In this document: positions 12,678-25,825 of the stretch, in pieces
How the letters are laid out: each line of letters opens with the position of its first letter
Position numbering within the stretch: the first letter of the stretch is position 1
NCBI GenBank assembly: GCA_963930645.1
Contig: OZ005662.1
Coordinates: 3,043,436 to 3,107,435 of the forward strand
Origin: Salticus scenicus
Taxonomy: Eukaryota; Arthropoda; Arachnida; Araneae; Salticidae
DNA length: 64,000 nt
Direction of reading: 5' to 3'
Notes under the pieces: model-generated
Database searches by the model: none
What the model saw: only the letters and a program-made list of their open reading frames with translations
What the model was told of the DNA's origin: nothing
Translations under genes and position numbers: made by a program

Positions 12678-13897
12678 CACTGACTACCAATAAGTATTTG
12701 GACACCTGTGATAGAAAAAAAAAAACTAACTTTATTCAAAATCAATAGTTGGTAGAGCCTCCACGAGAGGCAATTACAGCATGAACCCTCCGGGGCATAC
12801 TTTCCACAAGTCTTTGTATGACAGCTAGTGGTATTTTCTTCCCCTCGGCTTGGAGAAGACATAGAAGTTCCTTCACCGATTTTGGACGGGTAGTGCACCC
12901 CTGAATTCGGCGATGCAACTTGTCCCAGAGGTTCTCTATAGGGTTCAGGTCTGGGCTCTGGGCAGGCCAGTCCATTCAATGAACTCCATTGGCACCATAC
13001 CAAGCCTTGGTTAACGTCGAAACATGACAACTGGCATTGTCGTCCTGAAAGTAACAGGGGTCCAACCCGTAAAACTGCCGCAACGTAGGAAGCACATTGT
13101 CATCCAAAATAGTGCAGTAGGCATCAGAGTTGAGCTTACTATGAATGGGGACCAAGGGTCCCAGTCCATACCAGGAGAAACACCCCCTGACCATAATTCC
13201 CCCTCTGCCTAACTTGACTGTTGGCACAATGCATTCTGGCAGGAGACGTTCTCCAGGTAGACGCCAGACCCAGACCCTGCCATCCGAACGGTAAAGGGTG
13301 AACCTTGATTCGTCACTCCGAAGAACACGTTTCCACTGATCTACGGTTCAATTTCGATGTGCTTTGCACCACATTAACCGAGCAGCGCGGCTGGACTTTG
13401 TGAGCAAAGGCTTATGGGCAGCAGCACGGCCATGAAAACGAAGCAGATGTGCTTCCTTACGGACGGTATTCATTGAAACAATACTCCCGGATGCCTGTTG
13501 AAACTCGTCGCGGATGAGGGCCATCGGTTGGGTGCGGTTCTTCCGAATTTCTCTGGGCAGCACTTGTCGGTCTCTATCTCCCAGTTCCGTTGGTCTACCG
13601 ACTCAGGGCACATTCCGACAATCACCGCTCACCTTCCACTTCTTAATCACATAGGCCACTATCGATTTCGGAAACTTCAGATCGCTAGATATGTCCTTTA
13701 AGGATCGGCCACATTTGTGATACCCGATAATTATACCTTTCTCGAAATCAGAGAGCTCCGAACTGCGTGGCATCTTGCATGAGACTAATGCCAATACTGT
13801 TTCCTACACGATATATACCGGCGGAGGCCGTGACGTACCTCAGGACCGCAGATATTGTCATTTGCATAGGTGTCCAAATACTTATTGGTAGTCAGTG
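12678..13897 (-). mobile_element. Complete Tc1-like transposon with perfect 30-bp inverted repeats
   Basis: 12678-12707 and 13868-13897 are exact inverted copies (outer end CACTGACTACCAATAAG). TA flanks both ends (12676-12677, 13898-13899), the Tc1/mariner target duplication. At 1220 bp it is near the usual Tc1 size. The transposase lies on the minus strand and fills most of it. The ends look intact enough to be bound by a transposase supplied elsewhere, but its own gene is broken by stops. Confidence 0.93.
12742..13794 (-). pseudogene. Tc1-family DD34E transposase, three in-frame stops
   Basis: One uninterrupted reading register of 350 codons runs from ATG at 13794 to TGA at 12742, with no frameshift. 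It has three internal stops, at 13603-13605, 13348-13350 and 12976-12978, all TGA. The N-terminal part carries the helix-turn-helix region (LSDFEKGIIIGYHKCGRSL, then a GRP-type linker). The catalytic triad is visible: D161 in SDESRF, D252 in QDDNA and E287 in PDLNPIEN. That leaves 34 residues between the last two, the Tc1 signature. In a working enzyme this cuts and pastes the element at TA. All three stops are one transition away from CGA or TGG codons, so decay by C-to-T change is likely. Confidence 0.92.
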
Positions 13898-14202
13898 TAT
13901 ATTCTAATTTACTGAAGTTTAAAAGCATTTTGTTCAGTATTTGTTTTAGAAAATTGAAAAAATGTCAAAATATAAAAATTCTAATTTGATCCTCCACTGC
14001 AAATAAATTTGGAATTATCAGTAAACTGCAAAATATAACAGGAAGGTTTACTTTTAATTAAGAAACAGTTTGTTATCACCATATAATTTCTACACACTTA
14101 TAGTATCACAAGTGCTGAATTTATCAGGCGTAAAACCATCTGAATTTTGCAATGGGAATTTGAAATAACAGTTTGAAAGAGTAAGAAAAAAAAAAAAAAA
14201 TA

Positions 14203-15100
14203 CAGTATAGGATCCGTTATCCGGAAACCTGTTATCCAGAATGTTCCGAAAACCAGAATGCAAAATGCAAACTACCAAAATTTTTAATTATCATAAAATT
14301 TAAGAATTAAAGTTATACAATAGCAGCGGTCAGAATTATAGTTTTACAACCTACTTTCTTTAATGCTACGGTGTTATTCTGAGGAAAATGGTGAGCACAA
14401 AATTGTCCAAATAATTACTGAAAATTTTGCAAATTTAGGTTAGAAAATGAATTTTTATTGTATTTTTTAACAGATAAACGTTAATAACACATACTTCTTA
14501 AAGTTCCCAGTAGCAGATGAAATTTATCCTTGAACTCAGGTCGCATGCATGAAGTCCCAATTGTTATAAAATTTTTACATGGTTTTTATTAATTTCCATT
14601 ATTTTTAGAATTCATTTCATAAAATATTTAGTACACACCATATAAAATATTATACACACCGTAAGCAAAAAAATATCATAGAAATTTTTGCAAAATTCAA
14701 ATGAAAGGATTTTACCTCTCAGGTCCAAAATTATATTTTATATATATTTATTTATTTTTTTTATTTATTATTACTATTATTATTTATAGTTTGAAATTCT
14801 AATTAAGAATGTTTTTTTTATTTTGTGGAAATAATTTAATTAATGAACAAATAAGTGTTTACATAAATTAAAGTGTTTACATATATGTTAAGTGTTTACA
14901 TATATAAGTGTTAAGTGTTTACATATAAGGGTTAAGTGTTTACATATATATATATATATATTATTCATGTTTATCACTGCTATTTATGAAATTATTTTGT
15001 ACCATTTTTATACATATAATAAAGTGTTCCGAAATACGGAAAAACTCCTTATCCAGAATATCCCAGGTCCCAAGCTTTCTGGATAACGGATTCTATACTG
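14203..15100. mobile_element. Second pogo/Tigger-like non-autonomous element
   Basis: The left end starts CAGTATAGGATCCGTTATCC and the right end, reverse-complemented, starts CAGTATAGAATCCGTTATCC. TA lies outside both. At 898 bp it has no transposase frame. A second inverted block ('ttatccagaat') lies just inside each end, as in Tigger-type MITEs. Confidence 0.85.
14868..14962 (+). repeat. Short minisatellite with AAGTGTTTACATATA core
   Basis: Five imperfect units of about 20 bp centred on 'aagtgtttacatata', ending in a TA run. They lie in the middle of the pogo-like element. Confidence 0.8.
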
Positions 15101-15104
15101 TAAT

Positions 15105-18100
15105 AATAAATAAAATTAAAGAATTTATTACATTTGAATTCTATAAATCTTCAGCTACTTTCAAAACCTATAAACGAATGAATTTTAGAAACCTAACATT
15201 CAATAAAAGGAATACAGTTATGCATCAAATTTATTATTTACAGATGATTCACAGATACTGAATTGACTACTCTTAACTTGTTTCTTGGATTTCCATATTT
15301 GCCCTAAAAATATACTTAAACTAATTATACGAAACATTATAAATGACATTTGTTATAATTTTTAACAAATATTTCAATAATCATTTGTTAAAATGTCAAA
15401 TAAAAATAAAGATGGACATAAGAAAAATTCAACAGTATGGTAGATTTATTCAAAAAGCAAGAAAGAGTTTGTAAAGTCTGAAATAAAACAAAATTTAACG
15501 AAGCTTTTGAAGACTTTTTTGTATATGTTAGAAATACAGAATCTATTAACATTATAACTTCACCTGCAATATAAGATTTCCTCCAAATTATAAATTATCT
15601 TTGGCAGAAACTAGAAAAAAATGTAAATCATGATTATCAATCATGCCTGAAAATTTTAGTTTTCTTCTTTTATTGTCATATTAGATACCAAATATATTAA
15701 AAAGCATTTAAAAAATACATTAAGTAGAAATTGTCTTATAAGTACTACACCAAATTTATAAATTTCTTTTTTCATTAACTAAAGTGCTTGAAAAAACCAT
15801 CAGAAGATACTTTCTAGCATGGAACTCTCACAAACTGTGACATATCAATCGTAACTAAGTTTTACAGGTAATTAAATGTTATCAAGATACAAGATATACA
15901 CTCCTCCACTGTCATCCGGTTTTTTAATAACTTTAATAAATTTATATAATGAGAATTATATTTAACAAATGAGTTTGAAATTAAAAAAAAAAAAAAAGGT
16001 GTATGTAGGAGATAGTTCTACCCCCTGCTCCCCAAAAGGCATACTTTTTAGGGGTATCTTTTAAAAGAACTTTTCAAAACCTTTAAAATGAACGATTGAA
16101 TCATACTTTTGTGGTAATTTTAAACAATTCCCCCCCCCCCCTCATTTTTAGCATAAAATTTCAGAAAAATAAAGCATTTCCTCGATTGTTGGCACAATAT
16201 TGAATTTTTTCAGCATTTAGTATTATACTTTGCTGAAATGAAAATAGTTTGCTTTCATAATGGAAAATAATTTTAATAACTGATTTGTGTTGCACAAATT
16301 TATATAGGAAAATACAGAAGAAAGTTATGTGGTTATAACTTATCAGTTTTAAATAGCCACACGGCAAGTAGACTTTTTTTAGGGTCTTTTGCACATTTTT
16401 TTCCTAGAGTGAACACTAGACAAACAAAAATGCAAGTTTTATTTATGGAAATAATTTAAAGAGGATTTAGTACACACAAAATTATTTTCATCACTGAAAA
16501 TACAAATGCATGACATAATACCTAAAAACCACACAATTAACACTATTGCCAAATTATGATACAGATATGCAGCGGCAGGACATGGAAGGAGCTGTAGCTT
16601 TCCTGCCCCCTTCCCAGAAGTATTCAAAGTAATTTTTTAATTGACATAATATATTTTAAAAAGGAATATCGCTGCATTAGACAGTATTATTAATTTAGAA
16701 CTGATTACTTCATTATAAAAAAAAAAAAAAAAAAAAAAGTTGAGAAAAATGAACTAGACTTAAACATAATAATTTTTCCAAAGATCACAGAAGCTCATTC
16801 ATGTTGCTCCTGGGAAATGAAATTTTTTTTAGAAAAAAGATTTGTGAAAGCCACCCATACTTATTTTCCCGTTTCTCTACTAGTTTTGATTCAATAAAAC
16901 TATCACCGTAAGGAACTGCAACTGATGCAGCTCTGACCTGATAATTGAATTTGGTAAAAAGATTAATTCCATTTGTATCTTCGATTCTGTAATCATTGTG
17001 TTTGTAATTTTTTATGTATGGCAGGAAGAAAATTTAGCCTAGAAGTTTATTTATGGCTATTTACAGAGTACATTGCAGACTAAATACAATGAATTTTAGA
17101 AATTTATTTTTAATTATAAGAGCTTTAATAGCTAAATGAAATTTCAATATATTGTTATCTCCCTTCCTGCCTTTTCTTTTTTACTATTTAATTACTATTT
17201 TTATATAAATGATTGTGTGTGTCTTTTTAGTGCATCAAGGATCATTTATAATACATATGTATACCTTTGTACCTTATCTTCTTACAGAAAATAATAATGT
17301 GCAATTTTAATGCGGGAAAATATTATTATCATTAATAAATAAAGTTAACATAATAAAATCTTTGAAATACAATTCTCGTGATGAATGTACAATATAAAAT
17401 TACAAATCAGAGTTATATCCTGTACTGCTTTGCTTCTCACACAATTTGGGCAAACCTAAAATCCTCCTTTGTAATATCTATTCAAGCATTCGGAACACTA
17501 CTTTTGATTTTTCATCAAATTGTAATTACATATGTAGCAATGCAACCCCCCCCCCCCACCAATTAATAAAAGAATCTTGCGGGTAAGTACTTACAGAAAT
17601 ATGCAATAATTTTTGCTGCCAATTGACAAAATCTACATTTGATAGCAGAGTTAAGCTATTATTTCCCCACTAATCAATGAATGTGCTTTTGAAATATATT
17701 ATTATTATACCATAAATTTCCAAAATTTATGCAATTCTTTTTTAATGTCTTATTGATTGAAATATGATATATTCTTTAAACGAATTACTGAAATGCCGGA
17801 TAGCTTCCCAGATGATTAATACAACTTATGTTTTGTTTACATATGTGATTTCTTTTAACCAGCAATTGTTGAAATAGACAATTATTTTATTACAAAGAAA
17901 TTTTTTCCACTTAATTGTCAAAATTGTGGTATTCTTTGATTGTATAACGAAATGCAAAACCCTTTCACTACGTATTAATAAAATTTAGACTTACAGCTAA
18001 CAGCTCTAACATATTTCTTTTTAAATCATTGATTTGCTTAAAATCAATTTTTTTTTTCACAGCTGACTGACAAAATTCACACTATTTATCATAACTGATT

Positions 18101-19330
18101 CCAGAAATGTGCCTCAGATATTATATATGTAAATATTTAGCTACAAATCACAGAAATCCCTGCTTTTTTGGCATTTGTTAACTGAAATACATAACAATCC
18201 TGCCACTTAAGAACAAATTACAGGGGTCACTCTAGAACATAAATAAGAGCAGGGTGCACATTATAGAAAAAGGGCAAATTTTATAAAGGTTGTTTAAACA
18301 CATATGGGTTAATTTTTACAAAAACTTTTATGCCGACAATCTGTTTTCTTCAGAACTATATTTTTTGTTGAGCAAATGATTAAGCAAATTTTGAAATTTC
18401 ATATTAGTTATTTATTTATTGCATTTTTTTTATTTAGTTTTTAAAATCCATGGTTAATTGCTACACAGGGTAGCAAGTTTTTTCCAGAGTGGAAAAAACC
18501 GGTTGGAAGAAATAGGAGACATTTATAATAGATAGCCTCAAACTTCTTTTAATGCTCTCAGATAAATATTAAAAAATCAACTTAAAATGCAAATTCTTTT
18601 TTTCGAAAAATTCCTCTCAAAGTGAGTAGAAGGAGCCTTAGCTTAAACATTAGTACATACAAAATTAAAAAAAACTTAAAATAATTTTTGAAGAATGTCT
18701 GGAAATGCAGAATACTCCAATGAATGTCTCTCATTTTTTTTTTTTTTTTTTTTTTTCAATTTTGAAGTTTCTCATTATTGCAGGTAGTGGTAATTAAAAA
18801 AAAAAAATAAATAAATAAAAATAAAAATAGCGTAATAACTACACTTTTATCAAAAAATTAAAAATGTAATATTTACAAGTAAATAAAAGGAATTTCATCC
18901 CAAAACGATTTTTTAATCTACTTTTTCAATATTGCGGTATTTATTTATTTATTTATTTTTTTTTTTCGTAAAAGGGCAAGGAGCAGTATTTTGATTAAAA
19001 AAGAGGCAAGGAGGGTAGGATTTTATTAAAAAAGGGCATCGGGATGGGCCACCCTGCTGAAACACTACAGAGTGCTTCCTGCAAATTTATGCATCTTTGA
19101 AAAAACTTTAAGATTATGAGATATACATATTTTAAAGGTTTAGTTTTATGTTTGTTGATTTTGGTTAAATTTTGCTGCAAATTTGTGACAAAAAAAGAAA
19201 TAAATAAATAAGTTTTTGTACAATAGAGCTACATAAAAAACAATTACTGACAGGAAAATGAAATTCTATATGATTAAGATCCAAGAAACTGGGATAGTCC
19301 CAGGAAACAAAAACAAACATGCCTAAGATT
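15105..19330. other. No gene recognised
   Basis: A/T-rich sequence with poly-A/T and poly-C tracts (for example 16130-16140, 17546-17555, 18737-18757). Fragments with CAGGG-type ends near 18235, 18273 and 19050 hint at decayed hAT-like MITEs, but I could not pair their ends. It lies downstream of the P-like transposase gene; no matching P terminus is visible here. Confidence 0.5.
19022..19027 (-). terminator. Possible polyadenylation signal for the THAP transposase gene
   Basis: AATAAA on the minus strand, about 312 nt after the transposase stop codon. It is the only canonical hexamer I see between 19000 and the stop. In DNA this A/T-rich that is weak evidence. Confidence 0.3.
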
Positions 19331-19338
19331 TAAAAAGC

Positions 19339-21666
19339 TTATTGCCCTTTAAACAACACACTTTTGTTATAAAGATTTCGATAGTAAGTTTTAACTTGAT
19401 TTAAACTTTTGCTGTGGGAAAATAAGCGTATATTGTAATACTTTTTGGCAATAGCACGAATCAACTGAATTGAATGGTTCTCAAGGGGAGATGTATCATG
19501 CATATGTACATCCAGTGCTGAAAATATATTGTCACCCTGAAAACTCTTTAAAAGTGAAATAGACAATGCTTGCAATGAAATTTTTTTCCTATCTTTTTCA
19601 TTAGCAACAGCAATTCTGAAAATTTGTTCACACCTTTTGCATATTTTGAAAACATCTTCTGATGGATATTTTAAACCACCTTTATCTTTTTTAGCAATAA
19701 GAGAAATTTGACAATTTGAAATATTACTTGTAAGGACTGTAATACAGTTAATGCAATTTATGCTATTAATTAGTTGCTTTGCAATATACCCAGCAATGTA
19801 TTCAACAATTCTAGAAGAGAATTCATTTAGACTTCCAGGACATGGTAAATAATCATGATCTGTATTCTGAAGTTGGGGCAAAATGATAAAATCAACTTCC
19901 TCCTCCAGCAGTTTTTTTCGTGCTGAGGATGCATTTATGATATCAATTGGTTCTGTACAACTAGGGATATTCAAAATTGTTATGTCTTCAAGAGCTATGC
20001 AGTTTGATGCTTTAGAGTGTTTTATTTCAGACTTAACCAACAGTTTCCTGTATGCGGATCTAAACTGCCTAGCTGTTGGATTGTTATTATATCCACAATG
20101 CTATCTGATTTGCGAGAAAAACATTTCCAAATGATCTTGGTTGAATTTGTACATTGGTAAAAATTGTAACAATGGAGCTTCATTTTTTACTAATGTTTTG
20201 TATAAATGTAACATACTTTTGATACAAATTAAGAAACCCAAGAAACCACATTTTCTTTGTGAATTCAGCAACAGAGGACCATCAATAGTAACTTTTAAAT
20301 TTGATATATAAATGTATAGCTCATTCAAACGTTTAAGGATTTCACATTCATTCTTGCTATTTATAGGCTTTTTAAACTGAGAATGCTTCAGATTTCTAGA
20401 ATTTAAAATGTCAAAAAGGTCATTAAAATTTCGAATAAATTCAACAGTTGCTTCTGATCCTTTGAACTCTTCCAATTTCAAATCCTCATTACAAAATTTA
20501 ATGGTATCAGCAACAGATGAACTCAACAATTGAGATGCAAGTTTCACTTTCATTTTTTGTGTATAGAAATTAATATGATATTTTGTCAACTTGTTTGCTA
20601 GTTTTAGTCCTTCTTTGTCCTGAAATTCTTGCAACTTACTAATGTAATCCCAACGTATCAATTTATTGCATTGATTTGCAGCTGATTTATAATGCCCCAA
20701 TGTATTGCGAACAAGCTTCAACATATGGCAAGGGTCTAAAATAAATGCAACATCATCTTCTGTCTCAGGATGTTTGAAAGTGGTCTTCATGTCATTAATA
20801 CTGAAATCACATCCTAATTCCTTTGCTGCACTTATATTTGATGCCAAACCATCACAAGTCAAAGAAACTACTTTGATACCAGTCTCATGTAAAAGTGTGA
20901 GGCATTGGTTTATTAAGTTGCATCGTTGTTCGGTGGGAAGTCTTCTATCAACTAAAAAATAACCAACAGGAATTTTCCATCTACAGTTAATACCTACGAC
21001 CATAAATACAAAAGCATTTGTAGCAACATTCAAATTATCTCCTTCTTGCAAACCAATTCCTACATCAACATAGCCATGAAATTTGTGTCCATCCCATTCA
21101 ACATGTTCCCGTATAGCCATTTCATCAATGACTAATGAACAAATAATAGTGTGTGGAGTAATTTTAGAAGCATGGCGAAGTAAATTCATTGCCTCTTCTG
21201 TGAATCCTGGCGAAGCATCAATATGCTGATACCATTTAGCAATCGTCTTTCGATGAGGAAGACACAATTTAAATGTTTCTCTAACGTAATCATATGCTGC
21301 TGGAGAATAGAAATGTAAAGTTAATGCAAAAGCTCTTAACTGAGGAGAATACTGCTTAGGACTTACAATGTCAGTAACGGTAGATAGCTGCCTCAAAATT
21401 AATTCTTTGTTTGGTGCTGCAATAGCATTTAAATGTTCGAGTGCACTTTGATATATAAATCTGTTTGCCTTTAAAGACTCGATAACTTTTAATAGATCAT
21501 TAATTTTTTTTCCTTGTTTTTGTATGATTTGTTCTTGTGATTTGATTTTTTTATAGTAAGCATACTTTACTTCATTTGATTTTTTTAATTTCCTTTTAAG
21601 ATTAACATTTTCAATAGACATTAATGAAACTTTCATAAGTTCATCTGGATGCTGACAGGGTTGCTC
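19339..21666 (-). CDS. P-element/THAP9-like transposase, exon 3 (catalytic), one in-frame TAG
   Basis: The exon starts after a T-rich acceptor (ccctgtcatag) at 21667 and runs 776 codons to TAA at 19339. It is phase 0, matching the end of exon 2. Counting from the internal Met at 21636, residues about 10-55 are lysine/glutamate-rich and probably coiled coil. D171 (VIDEMAI), D262 (TCDGLASN) and E504 (HLEMFFS) match the three acidic catalytic residues of P/THAP9 transposases. The region between D262 and E504 would hold the GTP-binding insertion. NNNPTARQFRSAYRK follows the acidic helix, as in THAP9. A single TAG (20101-20103) sits between QIR and HCGY and truncates the C-terminal 254 codons unless suppressed, spliced out or a sequencing error. 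The register is otherwise unbroken. Role: cut-and-paste transposition, with THAP-guided DNA binding. Confidence 0.9.
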
Positions 21667-21669
21667 CTA

Positions 21670-22330
21670 TGACAGGGAAAAAAATAATAATAATAAAATC
21701 AGATATTTATAAATAACAAATAACATACTGGACACTTAGTTACACTGCGTTTAAGAAACTTTAATCATTTACATGACTAAGATATCGAGAGTTCAACCTA
21801 TGCAATAAAAAATTGTCTATCTCACACACATGCACAGTAAATCAATATTTTCTAATATAAAAGCTCATACCTCAGTGAATATTACACATGGGGAAATTGT
21901 TTCAAAATAATATTTCTCTAATGTTTTATCAAATTTTCTGTAAATTTTGATGGAAATCTGTTCTAGTTATAAGCAAAAAAAGCTTTCAAAAAATTAATAA
22001 CTTTTGAAAAGAAATTATAACTGCCTAAATAATTGCATAATTTCCCCATCAAAACAAACAAATATTGTACATAGTATGCACAACAATGTGTTAAAGTTAC
22101 AAGTTATTTGTAACTTTTTATAATACAGGGTGATCTAAAGTATGTGCACTCTTCAACTTGTGGCTGGTCCCCTACTTGCACTCTGAATTAACTCGATAGC
22201 GGAAAATGTGAATTTTTAAATGTTCTTGCATGTCGGAAGTCATGCACTGTTTTGTTCAATATTTTTTTTAGAAAATCCAAAAAGTGTAAAAAGAAAAAAA
22301 ATAATTCTAAAAATTTGAACACCCACTGTA
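21670..22330. other. Start of intron 2; no feature recognised
   Basis: A/T-rich, immediately 5' of the transposase catalytic exon on the minus strand. It ends where the repeated blocks at 22336 begin. Confidence 0.5.
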
Positions 22331-22335
22331 TAATC

Positions 22336-24215
22336 CTAAAACATTCACATTTTCTTTGCATGCAAAAGGAGAAGTGTATAACAGCAGAATTAGTGTAACA
22401 GAAAAAGAAAATTATAACAAATAAATAAAAATACACCCACAGGAAATTACTTTAAAGAAAAATTACAGATATAGGAAGAAAGGCAGGGCATTCACAAGCA
22501 TTTTTACAAACACAACTTGCATAAAAGAATGCTAGAATATAAGAAACTGAGAGATAGAAAGAAAAATCAGAGGTGTAGATTGAGGGTCAGAATATAAGTC
22601 ATATATTATGGGGGGAAAAGAAGAAACATGCCAATAATAGGAAGAAAAATATTATTTTTTAGAAAATGTCAATAGCTCCTTCATTACTGAACGAGTTTAC
22701 CATAACAATTCTTGGAACTGTTCTTGTATGGCTGGGGCTAAGTCTGAAAAAAAGGTGCTTCCTATGCACTGTATTCATACTGTCGATTCAGTTCATATCT
22801 TGCCGCAGGTTGAAAACTAAATAACTGTCATCTGGTAATGTGGAGCAATCAAAACACACAGGTACCAAATAACAATTATTTAGTCACTGATCAAATCAAA
22901 ACCTAATTTAAAAGAAGAAAAAAATCACCATGCATATTGAGGGGTTGAAATAAATATTTTTACCTCATACAGTAAAAATACAATTGTTTGAAAATTCGTT
23001 ATCAGACATGCTTTTAAAGTTAAATAATTTATAGAAATTTGAAAAATAAATTTGGAAAAACATTATATTCTTAAGCATACATGTAAACCAATACTCACAT
23101 AAAAGAAAATTAGAATATAAAGAACTGAGATAGGGAGAAGGGTCTGAGACAGAACATAATGACAGAACATAATAGCAAGTACAACCCTGTAAGTAAAACA
23201 TTCACATTTTCTTTGCATGCAAAAGGAGAAGTGTATAACAGCAGAATTAGTGTGACAGAAAAATAAAATTATAACAAATAAATAACAATATATCCACAAG
23301 AAGTTACTTTAAGAAAAAATTACAGATATAGGAGAAAAGGCAGGGCATTCACAAGCATTTTTACAAACACAATTTGCATAAACAGGGGTCAATCCAGGTT
23401 TTAATTTTTTTTTTTTTACGAAAAACTAAATATTTGTGAAATTTTTATTTATTTTTGTGAAATATAAAATATTTTTGTGAAAAAGTAAAATATTGTGTAA
23501 AATTTTTCGTTTTTACAATCACTTTATGTAATGTTTAATATCAAGTTAATAGTTTTGTTGAGCCAAATTAAGGCATTAATTAAAAATAATACTGAAAACA
23601 TTTAATAAAAGAATCATTTTTATAAAAAAAAATCTTGTGAAGGGACTCATTTTATGAATTTGAATTTAGTGAAGGGTCCCTCTTTTTACTATGGGGAATT
23701 TTGTGAAGGGGCCGCAAAAGGGACCCAAATTTTGCCTGGATCGACCCCTGATAAAAGAATGCTAGAATATAAGAAACTGGGAGATAGAGGTGTAGATTGA
23801 GGGTCAGAATATAAGGACATATATTATGAAAAAAACATGCCAATACAAAGAAAATAAAAATTATTTTATAGAAAATTTCAGTAACTCCTTCATTACTGAA
23901 CATGGTGAATGAGTTTACCATAAGAAATGTTCAGACCATAAGAAATTGGAACAGAAGTATGCTGGGGCCAAGTCTAAAAGGTGCTTCTTAGGCACCTATT
24001 CATCGCCAATTCAGTTTATGCGTTGCCGCAGGTTAAAAACTAAATGACTGTCATCTGGTACAGTGAAGCAAATAAGACAAACAAGTACCAAACAACAATC
24101 ATTTAGTCACTGATCAAAACCTAAGAAAAAAGAAAAACTCACCATAAATAATGAGTGATTAAAATAAATACTTTTACCACAAATTGGAGAAAAGTAAAAT
24201 TGTTTGATAATTAGA
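22336..24215 (+). repeat. Local tandem segmental duplication (two long copies plus a partial third)
   Basis: A block starting 'aaacattcacattttctttgc' occurs at about 22336-23010 and again at about 23197-24215, in direct orientation with a few percent divergence and small indels. Shared landmarks include 'ggcagggcattcacaagca', 'gattgagggtcagaatataa', 'ttgccgcaggtt' and 'gtcactgatcaaa'. A partial third copy lies near 23090-23190. Copy two is longer only because a 368-bp MITE (23383-23750) is inserted in it. It lies in intron 2 of the transposase gene. Confidence 0.85.
23383..23750. mobile_element. 368-bp MITE with CAGGGGTC ends, inserted in one copy of a duplication
   Basis: The left end CAGGGGTCAATCCAGG and the right end, reverse-complemented CAGGGGTCGATCCAGG, pair well. 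ATAAA flanks both sides (23378-23382, 23751-23755). The sister copy near 22530 retains the empty site with a single ATAAA, so the borders are well supported. Interior: poly-T and repeated 'aaatatttttgtgaa'. Similar end fragments occur near 30095 and 34265. CAGGG ends suggest hAT, but the 5-bp duplication is not the usual 8 bp. Confidence 0.85.
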
Positions 24216-25554
24216 TATATTGCATTATATATGAATATAAAATCACTGTGCACAAGAAAGATACAGCAGATATCACTTTCAAAAGATTATTAAAAAAAAA
24301 TACCTTTTCGTATAGGAAAACAATTTTATTTCTTAAATATGCGAGCTTGGTTGAATAGTTTAAAAAAATCCTTAAATTCAAATAAATCTTGATTTACATA
24401 AAAAAATGATTTAAAAAAAAAAAAAAAAAAAAAATCAACAATTTTGTATAGTAGGGATTACAATAGGGTATATGAATATTTTTCTCTATTGTTTAATTTT
24501 ATGCTATTGCACTTCAAATAATTTGAGTCCATAGATCATAATAATAAAGAACTTTTTGGTGTGTCCCTGTAAATATCTATAAAATATAGATTCACCGAAA
24601 TCCACACAATTTGTGCAACAGTAACCTATAATATGTGTATAAATTTGCAGTTCAATCAAATAAGGCTTTTAGACGTTGTTGCATTTTAAAAATTTGGGCC
24701 CATAATAGGCCATTAAGGATAATGAATAAACATTTCTTTGTAAAAAAATAAGGGATAGATTTATCAAAATTTACACAGCTCGTGAAGCTATGACCTACAA
24801 TGTGTATAAATTTGGTCACTTATATGAGTAATGACTATGGTCATTTAGAACATACATACCAACTTTCAGCTCATTTGAACAAAGCATTTACGCTCTATCA
24901 TATTCACTCACACACATCATTTTAAAAGTAGCATAAATGAACTCAGGGCACCTCAAAACATATAGAAACACCAAAATCTCAAAATCTGATTTTTGACATG
25001 AATACAGCACTTTCTTTACATATGTATGTTCGGAAAGTAAAAAACTAAAAACTTTCTATTCTTCAGGCTCATTTTACGACTAAGTTTACATTCTGAAAAT
25101 TCTGATTCCATCAGCTACAAAAATTAAGAATATAATGAGTAATAATTAAAAAATAATAAAATAAAAACTTATGTGACTCAGTTAAATTTTGTAATTTGTT
25201 GTCTAAACACTGTAGTAGAAAAAAGGCAAAATTGGTCAGAGGATCAGACAATGCATGGAAATACACAATATTAAAAACTGCATTTAAAGGGAGGTAGTTT
25301 ATATATATAATTAACTTTCCTGGAATTTGCAAAACTAGCTAGTAGCTATTAAATAGTTTTAATAATGTGTATGTAATATTTTAAACAAACCATAAACAAT
25401 ATGAGACTGACAATATCATTTTATACATTTATAATTTAATTGGTGATTTTGCTTTATATTTGCATCCAACAGAATTATTATAAATTCCCAGGGAGAAATT
25501 TTGAGCATTATGCTTTGAAATTATTTTCATGTAACTCATTTAACCGAATATGAC

Positions 25555-25825
25555 AGTTGTAGGATCTGTATGATCTTTGTAGGATATCCAATGGATCCTT
25601 TTGGCTGTATGGGGTGGTGCCACGTGGCCACCCAGAACCCGATCTTCTTGAGGCAGTACCATCTCTTGACCATTGCACCCAACTATCATGCAGAGTGAAT
25701 ACATTCCGGCCAAGTCTTTATGCAATATCGCGGAAAGAAAATCCACCTTCTTGTAGCCCTATTACAAGACCTCGTTCAAACTCTGTGAGCTGTTGATAAT
25801 GGCTTCTTCGTCATCTTAAAGGCAT
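25555..25825 (-). pseudogene. Tc1-like transposase N-terminal fragment
   Basis: The minus strand from ATG at 25825 gives a Tc1 DNA-binding region: SHYQQLTEFERGLVIGL, GGFSFRDIA and WVQWSRDGTASRRSGSG (an HTH, then a GRPR-like hook before the second HTH). Stops occur after four codons (TGA) and after FRDIA (TAA). No catalytic D/D/E part and no terminal repeats were found. It is unrelated in sequence to the Tc1 copy at 12678. It lies within intron 2 of the P-like gene. Confidence 0.8.

Noticed and set aside
12626..13701. Open frames in other registers (134 and 67 residues) within the Tc1 element
   Set aside because: Shadows of the transposase frame; motifs are only in the minus-strand register starting at 13794.
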